Below, piece after piece: positions 1 to 5,427 of a DNA stretch of 5,427 nucleotides. This DNA comes from Eubacterium sp. (GTDB taxonomy: Bacteria > Bacillota > Clostridia > Lachnospirales > Lachnospiraceae). The notes under the pieces were generated by a model, which was not told where the DNA came from, made no database searches, and worked only from the letters and a program-made list of their open reading frames with translations. Where the stretch lies: assembly GCA_020844525.1 (NCBI GenBank), contig JAJGAH010000196.1, forward strand, positions 1 to 5,427, written 5' to 3'. The first letter of the stretch is position 1. Every line of letters starts with the position of its first letter. Made by a program: the position numbers and the translations under genes.

Positions 1-95
1 GGATTTGCCTCCGTATAAGCCGCAACCTTTTTCGCAATAGTGGAAAAAAGATAGCTTCCCTGCAGGCGCAGATAATTCTGATTCGCTTTAAACAT
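1..95 (-). CDS. dapL: LL-diaminopimelate aminotransferase, N-terminal fragment (gene runs off the window)
   Basis: Only the first 31 codons and two bases of the next are present. The peptide starts MFKANQNYLRL and continues with QGSYLFSTIAKKV and an AxANP-like turn. This resembles the extreme N-terminus of LL-diaminopimelate aminotransferases, which carry an N-terminal (N)xxxLKLPGSYLFSxIAKKV segment ahead of the PLP fold. The family makes LL-diaminopimelate directly from tetrahydrodipicolinate with glutamate as amino donor, serving lysine and peptidoglycan synthesis in the cytoplasm. The ATG lies 3 bp after the pyrG stop codon, and its AGGAG ribosome binding site is inside the last pyrG codons, so translation is probably coupled to pyrG. 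No catalytic residue is visible in this fragment. A related class I/II aminotransferase with the same N-terminal segment is the main alternative. The identification rests on about 30 residues. Confidence 0.75.
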   Translation of the reverse strand, partial: MFKANQNYLRLQGSYLFSTIAKKVAAYTEAN

Positions 96-98
96 GGA

Positions 99-1715
99 TT
101 ATTTCTCCTCTCTGTATTTTAATGCAGCTGCCACAAATCCCCGGAACAGCGGATGCGGACGGTTCGGGCGGCTCTTGAATTCCGGATGTGCCTGTGTGCC
201 GACATAGAATGGATGATCCTCCCTTTTCAGCTCGATCATCTCGACAATATGACCGTCCGGAGATATTCCGGAGAGGACCATACCGGCATCAGTGAGAGGT
301 TTCCGGTAATCATTGTTTACCTCATATCTGTGTCTGTGGCGCTCATGAATCAGGCTTGAGCCGTACAGCTCTCGGGCGATGGTTCCCTCCTTCAGCTCAC
401 ATGGATAAGAGCCAAGACGCAGTGTACCGCCCAGATCCGTTACATCATTCTGGTCGGGCATCAGCGCAATAACCGGATGCATGGTATCCGGATCCAGCTC
501 AATGCTGTGGGCGTCATGGTAGCCGCAGACATTTCTCGCATATTCAATAATCGCAACCTGCATGCCAAGGCAGAGACCAAGGTATGGGATCTTATGTGTG
601 CGGGCATATTCCGCCGCCACAATCATTCCGTCTACACCGCGATCGCCGAATCCTCCGGGCACAATAATACCATCCATATCACCCAGAATATCCGCCGCAT
701 TGTCACGATTGAGCTTTTCGGAATCAATCCAGGCAAGCTCAACCTCGGCGCTGTTCTTGATGCCGCCGTGCTTCAGTGCTTCTACAACACTGAGATATGC
801 ATCATGCAATGCGATGTATTTTCCAACAAGTGCGATCGTGACATGGTGCTTCAGGTTGCGAAGGTCCTCCACCATACTGGTCCAGTCTGAGAGGTCCGGC
901 TGGGGATCCGGAAGCTGCAGGCATTCCAGTACAACATCTGCAAGTCTTTCCTTCTCCATCGCAAGCGGAGCCTCATACAGATATTCGACATCCAGGTTCT
1001 GCAGAACGTGGCTGCTAGGAACATTACAGAACAGTGCGATCTTGTCCTTCAGGCTCTGACTGAGGGGATATTCAGAACGGCAGACCAGAATATCCGGCAT
1101 AATACCGATACTCTGCAGTGCCTTTACGGAGGTCTGTGTCGGTTTTGTCTTGAGCTCTCCTGAAGCTTTCAGGTAAGGAATCAGAGTGACATGGATCATG
1201 ATGGCATTTTCGTGTCCGATATCATGCTGAAACTGACGGATTGCCTCCAGGAAAGGCTGGCTCTCAATATCACCCACCGTACCGCCGACCTCAATAATGG
1301 CGATCTTCTCTTCATCCTCGCTCTTCGCTCTGTAGAAACGGCTCTTGATTTCGTTCGTAATATGGGGAATGACCTGCACCGTACCGCCGCCATAATCTCC
1401 ATGGCGTTCCTTTTGCAGAACTGTAGAGTATACCTTACCGGTTGTCACATTTGAATTATGGTCAAGGCTTTCATCAATAAAACGTTCATAGTGACCCAGA
1501 TCCAGATCTGTCTCCGTACCGTCATCTGTAACGAATACTTCTCCATGCTGTATCGGGTTCATGGTACCGGGATCGACATTGATATAGGGATCAAACTTCT
1601 GCATCGTGACACTGTACCCTCTTGCCTTCAGAAGTCTGCCCAGGGAGGCGGCAGTAATACCCTTTCCAAGACCGGAAACAACACCACCAGTTACAAATAC
1701 GTATTTAACAGACAT
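99..1715 (-). CDS. pyrG: CTP synthase (glutamine-hydrolysing)
   Basis: A 538-residue protein, within the normal family length (about 535-545). It catalyses UTP + ATP + glutamine to CTP, the last step of de novo pyrimidine nucleotide synthesis, in the cytoplasm as a tetramer. The synthetase domain covers about residues 1-270. It has the P-loop-like [10 protein letters not shown] (10-19, Lys18), the Mg-binding region [13 protein letters not shown] with Asp72, [11 protein letters not shown] with Glu142, and the UTP-binding KTKPTQ (189-194). The class I glutaminase domain (about 290-538) shows PGGFGDRG (353-360), the nucleophile elbow GLCLGMQ with Cys382, and His510 and Glu512 in AHPEF, so the triad is complete. 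The ATG at 1715 was chosen because [11 protein letters not shown] is the standard family N-terminus and AAGGAGGAGG sits just upstream. An in-frame GTG at 1748 would add 11 unconserved residues that span this site. It lies 87 bp behind purF and 3 bp before dapL. Confidence 0.98.
   Translation of the reverse strand: MSVKYVFVTGGVVSGLGKGITAASLGRLLKARGYSVTMQKFDPYINVDPGTMNPIQHGEVFVTDDGTETDLDLGHYERFIDESLDHNSNVTTGKVYSTVLQKERHGDYGGGTVQVIPHITNEIKSRFYRAKSEDEEKIAIIEVGGTVGDIESQPFLEAIRQFQHDIGHENAIMIHVTLIPYLKASGELKTKPTQTSVKALQSIGIMPDILVCRSEYPLSQSLKDKIALFCNVPSSHVLQNLDVEYLYEAPLAMEKERLADVVLECLQLPDPQPDLSDWTSMVEDLRNLKHHVTIALVGKYIALHDAYLSVVEALKHGGIKNSAEVELAWIDSEKLNRDNAADILGDMDGIIVPGGFGDRGVDGMIVAAEYARTHKIPYLGLCLGMQVAIIEYARNVCGYHDAHSIELDPDTMHPVIALMPDQNDVTDLGGTLRLGSYPCELKEGTIARELYGSSLIHERHRHRYEVNNDYRKPLTDAGMVLSGISPDGHIVEMIELKREDHPFYVGTQAHPEFKSRPNRPHPLFRGFVAAALKYREEK
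105..112 (-). promoter_or_regulatory. dapL ribosome binding site inside the pyrG 3' end
   Basis: On the minus strand GAGAGGAG lies 9 nt (counted from AGGAG) before the ATG at 95. It is formed by the R-E-E codons at the end of pyrG, just before the pyrG TAA. It supports the ATG at 95 as the dapL start and suggests that ribosomes finishing pyrG pass directly to dapL. Confidence 0.7.
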
Positions 1716-1720
1716 CCATT

Positions 1721-1730
1721 CCTCCTCCTT
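1721..1730 (-). promoter_or_regulatory. pyrG ribosome binding site
   Basis: AAGGAGGAGG on the minus strand ends 5 nt before the ATG at 1715; the leftmost AAGGAGG core is 8 nt away. It is a near-perfect anti-16S match and decides the start in favour of MSVKYVF over the GTG 33 bases upstream. Confidence 0.85.
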
Positions 1731-1802
1731 GCCGTGCTTTCGCGTCACGACATCTAATGCTGAACAATCACAGGTTTTCTTCTGCGTAATTGCGTAAATA
1801 TT
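1731..1802 (-). other. purF-pyrG intergenic leader
   Basis: This short gap holds an 8-bp-period tandem repeat near the purF stop: TGCGTAA twice on the plus strand, at 1783-1789 and 1791-1797. I see no convincing -35/-10 pair, no stem followed by a T-run and no conserved leader. The simplest reading is that pyrG is transcribed through from purF. The GGGC initial transcribed sequence used for CTP-sensitive attenuation of pyrG in Bacillus subtilis is not recognisable here. Confidence 0.4.
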
Positions 1803-3236
1803 TTAGTTTCCTTCAAAGGCATCACGTATTTCGTGATCCGGAACCTCCATGGGGTAATTACTGTCAAAACAGGCCTTGCAGATCGGAAGGTCGCCTACCA
1901 TGTCCTGAAGTTCGCTGATCTGCATATATCCAAGGGAATCCGCGCCGATTCTGCGGCGGATTTCCTCCGTGGAATTCTGTGAAGCAATCAGCTGCTTATT
2001 GGATGGAACGTCAACACCAAAATAGCAGGGATGCAGGAACGGCGGGGAACTGATCCGAACATGAACCTCTTTTGCTCCACATCGCTTCATAGTGTGGATC
2101 AGATTCGTAATGGTTGTCCCACGGACAATGGAATCATCAACCAGAACTACTCTTTTACCCTTTACGACGGATTTAATGACACTGAGTTTAATCTTGACGC
2201 TGGACTCCCGCTCGTCCTGGCTTGGTTTGATAAAGGTACGGCCAACGTAGCTGTTCTTATGGAACGCAATGCCAAACGGAATACCGGATTCCATGGCATA
2301 GCCCTGTGCGGCGGCAAGACCGGAATCAGGAACGCCCACAACAATATCCGCTTCCACAGGATAGGTTCTCGCCAGGGAAGCGCCGCCCCGGATCCGGGCA
2401 TCATATACGGCAATACCATCAATCTTTGAATCAAGACGGGCAAAGTAGATGTATTCAAAGATACAGCGGGCCTGCTTCTCACGTGGGATAATATTATCCA
2501 TAAATTCAGAGTGTATCTCGCCATTTTTATCGATGGTGACAATCTCTCCGGGCTTTACATCACGAATAAACTCCGCATCGATGGAATGTAGCGCACAGCT
2601 TTCTGAGGCCAGAATATAGGCGTTGTCACGCTTTCCAATGCACAGAGGACGCAAACCCCAGGGATCACGTACACCAATCAGCTTGCGCGGGCTCATCATA
2701 ACCAGCGCATAGGCACCTCTGATCTGTGTCATCGCTTTCTTTACTGCTTCTTCAATACACGGGCTTTTCACACGCTCACGAGCGATACAATAGGCAATCA
2801 CTTCTGAATCTATGGTCGTGTGAAAAATCGCGCCTGTATTTTCCATCTGCTCCCGAAGCTCATAGGCATTGACGAGATTTCCATTGTGTGCCAGTGCCAG
2901 GGAACCCTTGATGTAGTTCAGCACAAGAGGCTGCGCATTGTTCACATTCAGCGATCCGGATGTGGAATAACGGACATGACCGACACCGATGTTTCCTTTC
3001 AGATGTGAAAGCTCATCACCTTTGAACACTTCATTCAGAAGACCGAGTCCACGGTAGGAGCTTACACGTCCCTTTGGCCCATTCGTGTTGGATACAGCGA
3101 TTCCGCATGATTCCTGACCGCGGTGCTGAAGCGCTTCCAGACCAAAATATATCGTTCTGCTGACTTCTCCGCCAGCAGGATCATAGATTCCGAAAACACC
3201 ACATTCTTCTTTTAAACCTGATTCATTATTTGTCAT
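1803..3236 (-). CDS. purF: Amidophosphoribosyltransferase (glutamine PRPP amidotransferase), Bacillus type with Fe-S cysteines
   Basis: A 477-residue protein that catalyses the committed step of purine synthesis, PRPP + glutamine to 5-phosphoribosylamine, in the cytoplasm. The N-terminal Ntn glutaminase begins after an 11-residue propeptide; Cys12 in EECGVFGIYD is the expected nucleophile once the propeptide is removed. Other glutaminase motifs are LQHRGQES (36-43), GHVRYST (86-92) and HNGNLVN (117-123). The phosphoribosyltransferase domain carries the flexible loop YVGRTFIKPSQ (330-340) and the PRPP loop VVLVDDSIVRGTT (363-375). Cys258, Cys404, Cys453 and Cys456 match the four ligands of the [4Fe-4S] cluster in the B. 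subtilis enzyme, so this should be the oxygen-sensitive, proteolytically matured type. The ATG at 3236 was chosen for its GGAGGG site and the 11-residue propeptide. An upstream start near 3323 would run through the promoter and add 29 unconserved residues. It stands apart from other pur genes in this window. Confidence 0.97.
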   Translation of the reverse strand: MTNNESGLKEECGVFGIYDPAGGEVSRTIYFGLEALQHRGQESCGIAVSNTNGPKGRVSSYRGLGLLNEVFKGDELSHLKGNIGVGHVRYSTSGSLNVNNAQPLVLNYIKGSLALAHNGNLVNAYELREQMENTGAIFHTTIDSEVIAYCIARERVKSPCIEEAVKKAMTQIRGAYALVMMSPRKLIGVRDPWGLRPLCIGKRDNAYILASESCALHSIDAEFIRDVKPGEIVTIDKNGEIHSEFMDNIIPREKQARCIFEYIYFARLDSKIDGIAVYDARIRGGASLARTYPVEADIVVGVPDSGLAAAQGYAMESGIPFGIAFHKNSYVGRTFIKPSQDERESSVKIKLSVIKSVVKGKRVVLVDDSIVRGTTITNLIHTMKRCGAKEVHVRISSPPFLHPCYFGVDVPSNKQLIASQNSTEEIRRRIGADSLGYMQISELQDMVGDLPICKACFDSNYPMEVPDHEIRDAFEGN

Positions 3237-3241
3237 CCAAG

Positions 3242-3247
3242 CCCTCC
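3242..3247 (-). promoter_or_regulatory. purF ribosome binding site
   Basis: GGAGGG on the minus strand lies 5 nt before the ATG at 3236 and decides that start. Its first G also belongs to the downstream copy of the 9-bp direct repeat in the purF leader. Confidence 0.8.
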
Positions 3248-3267
3248 GGTATTGAAAACGGTATTGA
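3247..3267 (-). repeat. Two 9-bp direct repeats in the purF 5' leader
   Basis: Plus-strand CGGTATTGA occurs at 3247-3255 and again, perfectly, at 3259-3267, separated by AAA, giving a 12-bp period. On the minus-strand mRNA this is UCAAUACCG twice, placed between the predicted transcription start and the ribosome binding site; the second copy touches the Shine-Dalgarno sequence. The repeat is seen directly. Any regulatory role is inference. Confidence 0.6.
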
Positions 3268-3268
3268 T

Positions 3269-3282
3269 AAGAATCGATTCTT
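3269..3282. promoter_or_regulatory. 14-bp perfect palindrome at the purF transcription start, candidate operator
   Basis: AAGAATCGATTCTT is a perfect palindrome. It starts at the last base of the predicted -10 box and is centred on the predicted transcription start of purF (about 3275). A repressor bound here would block RNA polymerase. It does not resemble the CGAA-centred PurBox of Bacillus or Lactococcus PurR. An RNA hairpin is unlikely because a perfect palindrome leaves no loop. Confidence 0.45.
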
Positions 3283-3311
3283 TTATAAACGAAAAACTCA
3301 CCCTCTGTCAA
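3282..3311 (-). promoter_or_regulatory. Sigma-A type promoter for purF
   Basis: On the minus strand the -35 box is TTGACA (3306-3311, perfect consensus) and the -10 box is TATAAA (3282-3287, 5 of 6), with an 18-bp spacer. Transcription would start near 3275, giving a leader of about 39 nt before the ATG at 3236. It lies between cinA and purF, so purF-pyrG-dapL can be expressed independently of rimO-pgsA-cinA. The leader is too short for a purine riboswitch or T-box. Confidence 0.75.
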
Positions 3312-3347
3312 CGTATTGCGCATACCCGGCAGACAGTGAGTCTGTTT

Positions 3348-3917
3348 CTATGGAGTAACCCCCAGACAGGTCAGGGCAAGGTTGATTGCCTCACGTACCG
3401 CCTGGCTGCGGATCTCGTTTCTGGTTCCGGAAAAATGATATTTCTGTACCACACACTTTTTATGAAAGCAGCATCCGAGATATACAAGACCCGCGGGAAA
3501 TTCCGGTGTGCCATCCGGACCGGCGATCCCGGTGGATGCAAGGCACAGATCAGCCCCGGCAGTCCTGGCGCCGCCTTTTGCCATCTGACGGCAGACCTGC
3601 TCAGAGACAGCCGTATACTTTCTGAGTGTTTTCTTATGTACACCGACCAGCTGGTTCTTCGCCTTGTCACAATAGGTAACGAAGGCTTCCTTCAGAACCA
3701 GGGACGCACCGGGAACGTCTACGATCTTTGAAGCAATGGCACCGCCTGTACAGGATTCCACCGTGGTGATGGTCTGATGGGTGTTCTTCAGAACGGTGAC
3801 CAGCTTTTCCTCCTGTGACCTGCAGGCAGAAAGATCCATCTGCTGCAGTGTATCTTTCTTCTTTTTGGCAATTTTTAAATCCCTGGCATCCGGTTTGTCA
3901 ATTGTTTTTTCTTCCAT
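3348..3917 (-). CDS. Solo CinA C-terminal domain protein (nicotinamide-nucleotide amidase/PncC family) with charged N-terminal extension
   Basis: A 189-residue protein. Residues about 35-185 form a complete CinA C-terminal domain (COG1546/PncC). Motifs are TTVESCTGG (51-59, with the conserved serine Ser55), FVTYCDKAKNQLVGV (79-93), TAVSEQV (102-108), STGIAGPDG (128-136), FPAGLVYLG (140-148) and FSGTRNEIR (162-170). Family members such as E. coli PncC deamidate nicotinamide mononucleotide to nicotinate mononucleotide for pyridine nucleotide recycling. The N-terminal molybdopterin-binding-like domain of full-length CinA (about 250 residues) is absent. In its place are about 34 charged residues with a KKKK run (18-21) that I do not recognise. 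The ATG at 3917 has GGAG 9 nt upstream. An in-frame TTG at 3941, 6 nt after the pgsA stop, lacks a ribosome binding site. It follows pgsA by 30 bp. In many Firmicutes cinA precedes recA, but here purF follows with its own promoter. Confidence 0.9.
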   Translation of the reverse strand: MEEKTIDKPDARDLKIAKKKKDTLQQMDLSACRSQEEKLVTVLKNTHQTITTVESCTGGAIASKIVDVPGASLVLKEAFVTYCDKAKNQLVGVHKKTLRKYTAVSEQVCRQMAKGGARTAGADLCLASTGIAGPDGTPEFPAGLVYLGCCFHKKCVVQKYHFSGTRNEIRSQAVREAINLALTCLGVTP

Positions 3918-3947
3918 GATAATCTGCTCCAGATAAATCAATACAGG

Positions 3948-4478
3948 TTATTTCTGATTTCCAAGTACAGACTTATTCTTGATCAGATAGTCCAGCAGTG
4001 AAATGACAGTCAGTGCTGTCGCAATCGTGATCAATACAATTTCAAAGGGTCTCCATCCTGGAACAGCGAGCAGAAGGACAATGATCATTACCATCTGGGA
4101 GATGGTCTTTGCCTTTCCCCAGTAGCTGGCGGCAATCACAAGCCCGTTATCTGCCGCAATCAGACGAAATCCGCTGATAATAAATTCACGGGAGATAATG
4201 ATCACGACAACAAATGCCGGAATTCTGCCGTTTCCAGCGAAGAGAATCAGGGCAGAGCATACCAGCAGCTTGTCAGCCAGCGGGTCCATGAACTTTCCGA
4301 AATCCGTAATCAGATTGTATTTGCGGGCGATATATCCATCCGCTGTATCCGTAAGACTTGCCGCAATAAAAATGATCAGTGCCACATATCCGGCCCATTT
4401 CTGTGGAAGATACATAAAGATCACAAAAAATGGAATCATGATCATACGAAGACAGGTTAATTTGTTCGGTAAATTCAT
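3948..4478 (-). CDS. pgsA: CDP-diacylglycerol-glycerol-3-phosphate 3-phosphatidyltransferase
   Basis: A 176-residue integral membrane protein, near the usual family length. It transfers the phosphatidyl group from CDP-diacylglycerol to glycerol 3-phosphate to make phosphatidylglycerol phosphate, the precursor of phosphatidylglycerol and cardiolipin. The CDP-alcohol phosphotransferase signature D-x2-D-G-x2-A-R-x8-G-x3-D-x3-D is complete: Asp44, Asp47, Gly48, Ala51, Arg52, Gly61, Asp65, Asp69. The N-terminus MNLPNKLTCLR is typical for PgsA. Hydrophobic segments are seen at about 12-24, 29-42, 70-82, 87-104, 127-140 and 146-163, consistent with six membrane helices. The ATG at 4478 has GAGGTG (4488-4493) 9 nt upstream, formed by the last codons of rimO. 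The two genes are only 6 bp apart, so translational coupling is likely. Other CDP-alcohol transferases share the signature, but the length, N-terminus and rimO/cinA context favour PgsA. Confidence 0.95.
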   Translation of the reverse strand: MNLPNKLTCLRMIMIPFFVIFMYLPQKWAGYVALIIFIAASLTDTADGYIARKYNLITDFGKFMDPLADKLLVCSALILFAGNGRIPAFVVVIIISREFIISGFRLIAADNGLVIAASYWGKAKTISQMVMIIVLLLAVPGWRPFEIVLITIATALTVISLLDYLIKNKSVLGNQK

Positions 4479-4484
4479 CAGTAT

Positions 4485-5427
4485 TTACACCTCGGTTTTA
4501 TTCAGGAGAGATTCCGTATCGTCATCTGCGAGTTCGCCAATCAGATCATACTCCAGTGCACCAGTAATCGTTACCTTCACAAAATCACCGGTATTTAGTT
4601 CCTGCCGGGTCTGAATAAATACAAGCCCGTCAATATTCGGTGTATCTGCATAGGTCCTTCCGACATAAGCATCTTCACTGCTCATATATCCCTCAATGAA
4701 GACATCCAGTGTACGGCCGATCATTTTTTCGTTTCTTTCCTTTGATACTTCCTGCTGCAGTGTCATGAGATGATCCTGCCGGGTCTTCTTCGTTTCATCG
4801 TTCAGCTGGCCGTCAAAGGACGCTGCCGGTGTGCCCGCTTCCTGGGAATAAGTGAAGACACCCAGACGGTCAAATTTCATTTCCTGGACGAAACGGCATG
4901 CATCTTCGTGCTGTGCTTCCGTCTCCCCGGGAAAACCGGTGATCAATGTTGTGCGCAGTGCTATATCCGGGATCTCTGCACGAAGATTCTGAATAATGTG
5001 TACCAGATCGTCATGACTGGTCTTTCTGCCCATGCGCATCAGAATTTCGTCGTTCGAATGCTGTATTGGCAGGTCCAGATAATGACAGACCTTCGGAAGT
5101 CTCTTCATGGCATCAATCATTTCCGGATAAATCTCTTCTGGATAACAGTACAGAACCCGGATCCAGCGGATGCCATCAATTTCCGAAAGCTTTTCGAGCA
5201 GAACATGAAGCATTTTCCGCCCATAGAGGTCAACGCCATATCGGGTCGTCTCCTGCGCAACTAGAATGAGTTCCTTTACACCGTCCTGTGCAAGGCCTTC
5301 GGCTTCCTCCAGAAGATCCTCCATGGGAACGCTCCGATAGGGACCGCGCATACCTGGAATGGCACAATAGGTGCAATGTTTGTCACAGCCCTCTGCAATT
5401 TTCAGATACTCAAAGAATCCCCCTGTG
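4485..5427 (-). CDS. rimO: Ribosomal protein S12 methylthiotransferase RimO, 5' end missing
   Basis: The last 313 residues are present; the start lies beyond the window edge, with roughly 130 residues (the N-terminal UPF0004 cluster domain) missing if the length is typical. The enzyme is a radical SAM methylthiotransferase that modifies a conserved aspartate of ribosomal protein S12. The radical SAM cluster motif C-x3-C-x2-C is visible at 5385-5387, 5373-5375 and 5364-5366, within EGCDKHCTYCAIPGMRG. Further conserved segments are LVAQETTRYGVDLYG, LDLPIQHSNDEILMRMGR, RTTLITGFPGETE and FDRLGVFTYSQEAGTPAA. The last favours RimO over its tRNA-modifying paralogue MiaB. The final roughly 65 residues form a TRAM-like domain. 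The reading frame is open to the window edge, so a Met codon at 5351, downstream of the cluster motif, is not the start. It is followed 6 bp later by pgsA. Confidence 0.95.
   Translation of the reverse strand, partial: TGGFFEYLKIAEGCDKHCTYCAIPGMRGPYRSVPMEDLLEEAEGLAQDGVKELILVAQETTRYGVDLYGRKMLHVLLEKLSEIDGIRWIRVLYCYPEEIYPEMIDAMKRLPKVCHYLDLPIQHSNDEILMRMGRKTSHDDLVHIIQNLRAEIPDIALRTTLITGFPGETEAQHEDACRFVQEMKFDRLGVFTYSQEAGTPAASFDGQLNDETKKTRQDHLMTLQQEVSKERNEKMIGRTLDVFIEGYMSSEDAYVGRTYADTPNIDGLVFIQTRQELNTGDFVKVTITGALEYDLIGELADDDTESLLNKTEV

Noticed and set aside
477..1059. Plus-strand open frames of 130-165 codons opposite pyrG
   Set aside because: They are antisense to a highly conserved gene and their translations show no recognisable family. 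They look like by-products of pyrG codon usage.
2031..2542. Open frames on both strands within purF
   Set aside because: They overlap conserved PurF codons, lack ribosome binding sites I could recognise, and their translations look like compositional shadows.
3285..3297. CGAA-containing AT-rich stretch resembling a PurR PurBox
   Set aside because: By eye it matches about 10 of 13 positions of the AWWWCCGAACWWT consensus, but both C positions flanking the core are lost, most matches are A/T positions, and no second properly spaced box is seen.
3237..3323. 29-residue N-terminal extension of purF from an upstream start
   Set aside because: The extension crosses the predicted promoter and leader, looks unlike any PurF, and would place the nucleophile cysteine at residue 41, whereas the ATG at 3236 gives the known 11-residue propeptide and has GGAGGG.
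3330..3344. Inverted repeat CAGAC-AGTGA-GTCTG just downstream of cinA, as a terminator
   Set aside because: The stem is only 5 bp and no T-run follows on the minus strand (the next bases are CCGGG), so an intrinsic terminator is not supported.
4770..5264. 164-codon plus-strand open frame opposite rimO
   Set aside because: It is fully antisense to conserved RimO motifs and has no recognisable product or clear start signal.
4485..5351. rimO starting at the Met codon at 5351
   Set aside because: The frame stays open to the window edge and upstream codons encode the essential C-x3-C-x2-C radical SAM motif, so this methionine is internal.

Overview
The window is a stretch of ordinary bacterial housekeeping DNA. 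All six recognisable genes lie on the minus strand, so transcription runs from high to low coordinates: rimO (5' end outside the window) > pgsA > cinA/pncC C-domain gene > [intergenic promoter] > purF > pyrG > dapL (only its first 31 codons inside the window). Gene density is very high. The only gaps above 20 bp are 30 bp (pgsA/cinA), 111 bp (cinA/purF) and 87 bp (purF/pyrG), so there is no gene-free stretch over 300 bp. I saw no rRNA, tRNA, CRISPR array, insertion sequence or phage gene.

The organism is most likely an anaerobic or facultatively anaerobic member of the Bacillota (Firmicutes). Supporting signs are the rimO-pgsA-cinA order, which in many Firmicutes precedes recA; strong AGGAGG-type ribosome binding sites; a consensus-like sigma-A promoter; a PurF with the Bacillus-type cleaved propeptide and four iron-sulfur cysteines; and an LL-diaminopimelate aminotransferase (DapL), which is common in Clostridia and relatives. 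Base composition is not AT-rich as in classical Clostridium. A gut Clostridia or Erysipelotrichia lineage fits, but the genus cannot be fixed from this window.

The first block (5427-3348) couples ribosomal protein methylthiolation (RimO), phosphatidylglycerol phosphate synthesis (PgsA) and a nicotinamide-nucleotide amidase-like protein (CinA C-domain). The spacings of 6 and 30 bp suggest one operon. The second block (3311-1) starts at a good promoter in front of purF. It holds two glutamine amidotransferases, the first committed enzyme of purine synthesis (PurF) and the last enzyme of CTP synthesis (PyrG), followed 3 bp downstream by dapL for lysine/peptidoglycan precursor synthesis.

I found no previously undescribed system. 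The points most worth a second look are the purF leader (a 14-bp palindrome centred on the predicted start of transcription plus two 9-bp direct repeats running into the ribosome binding site), the solo CinA C-domain with a charged N-terminal extension and no recA behind it, and a pyrG leader without the CTP-sensing GGGC start known from Bacillus.
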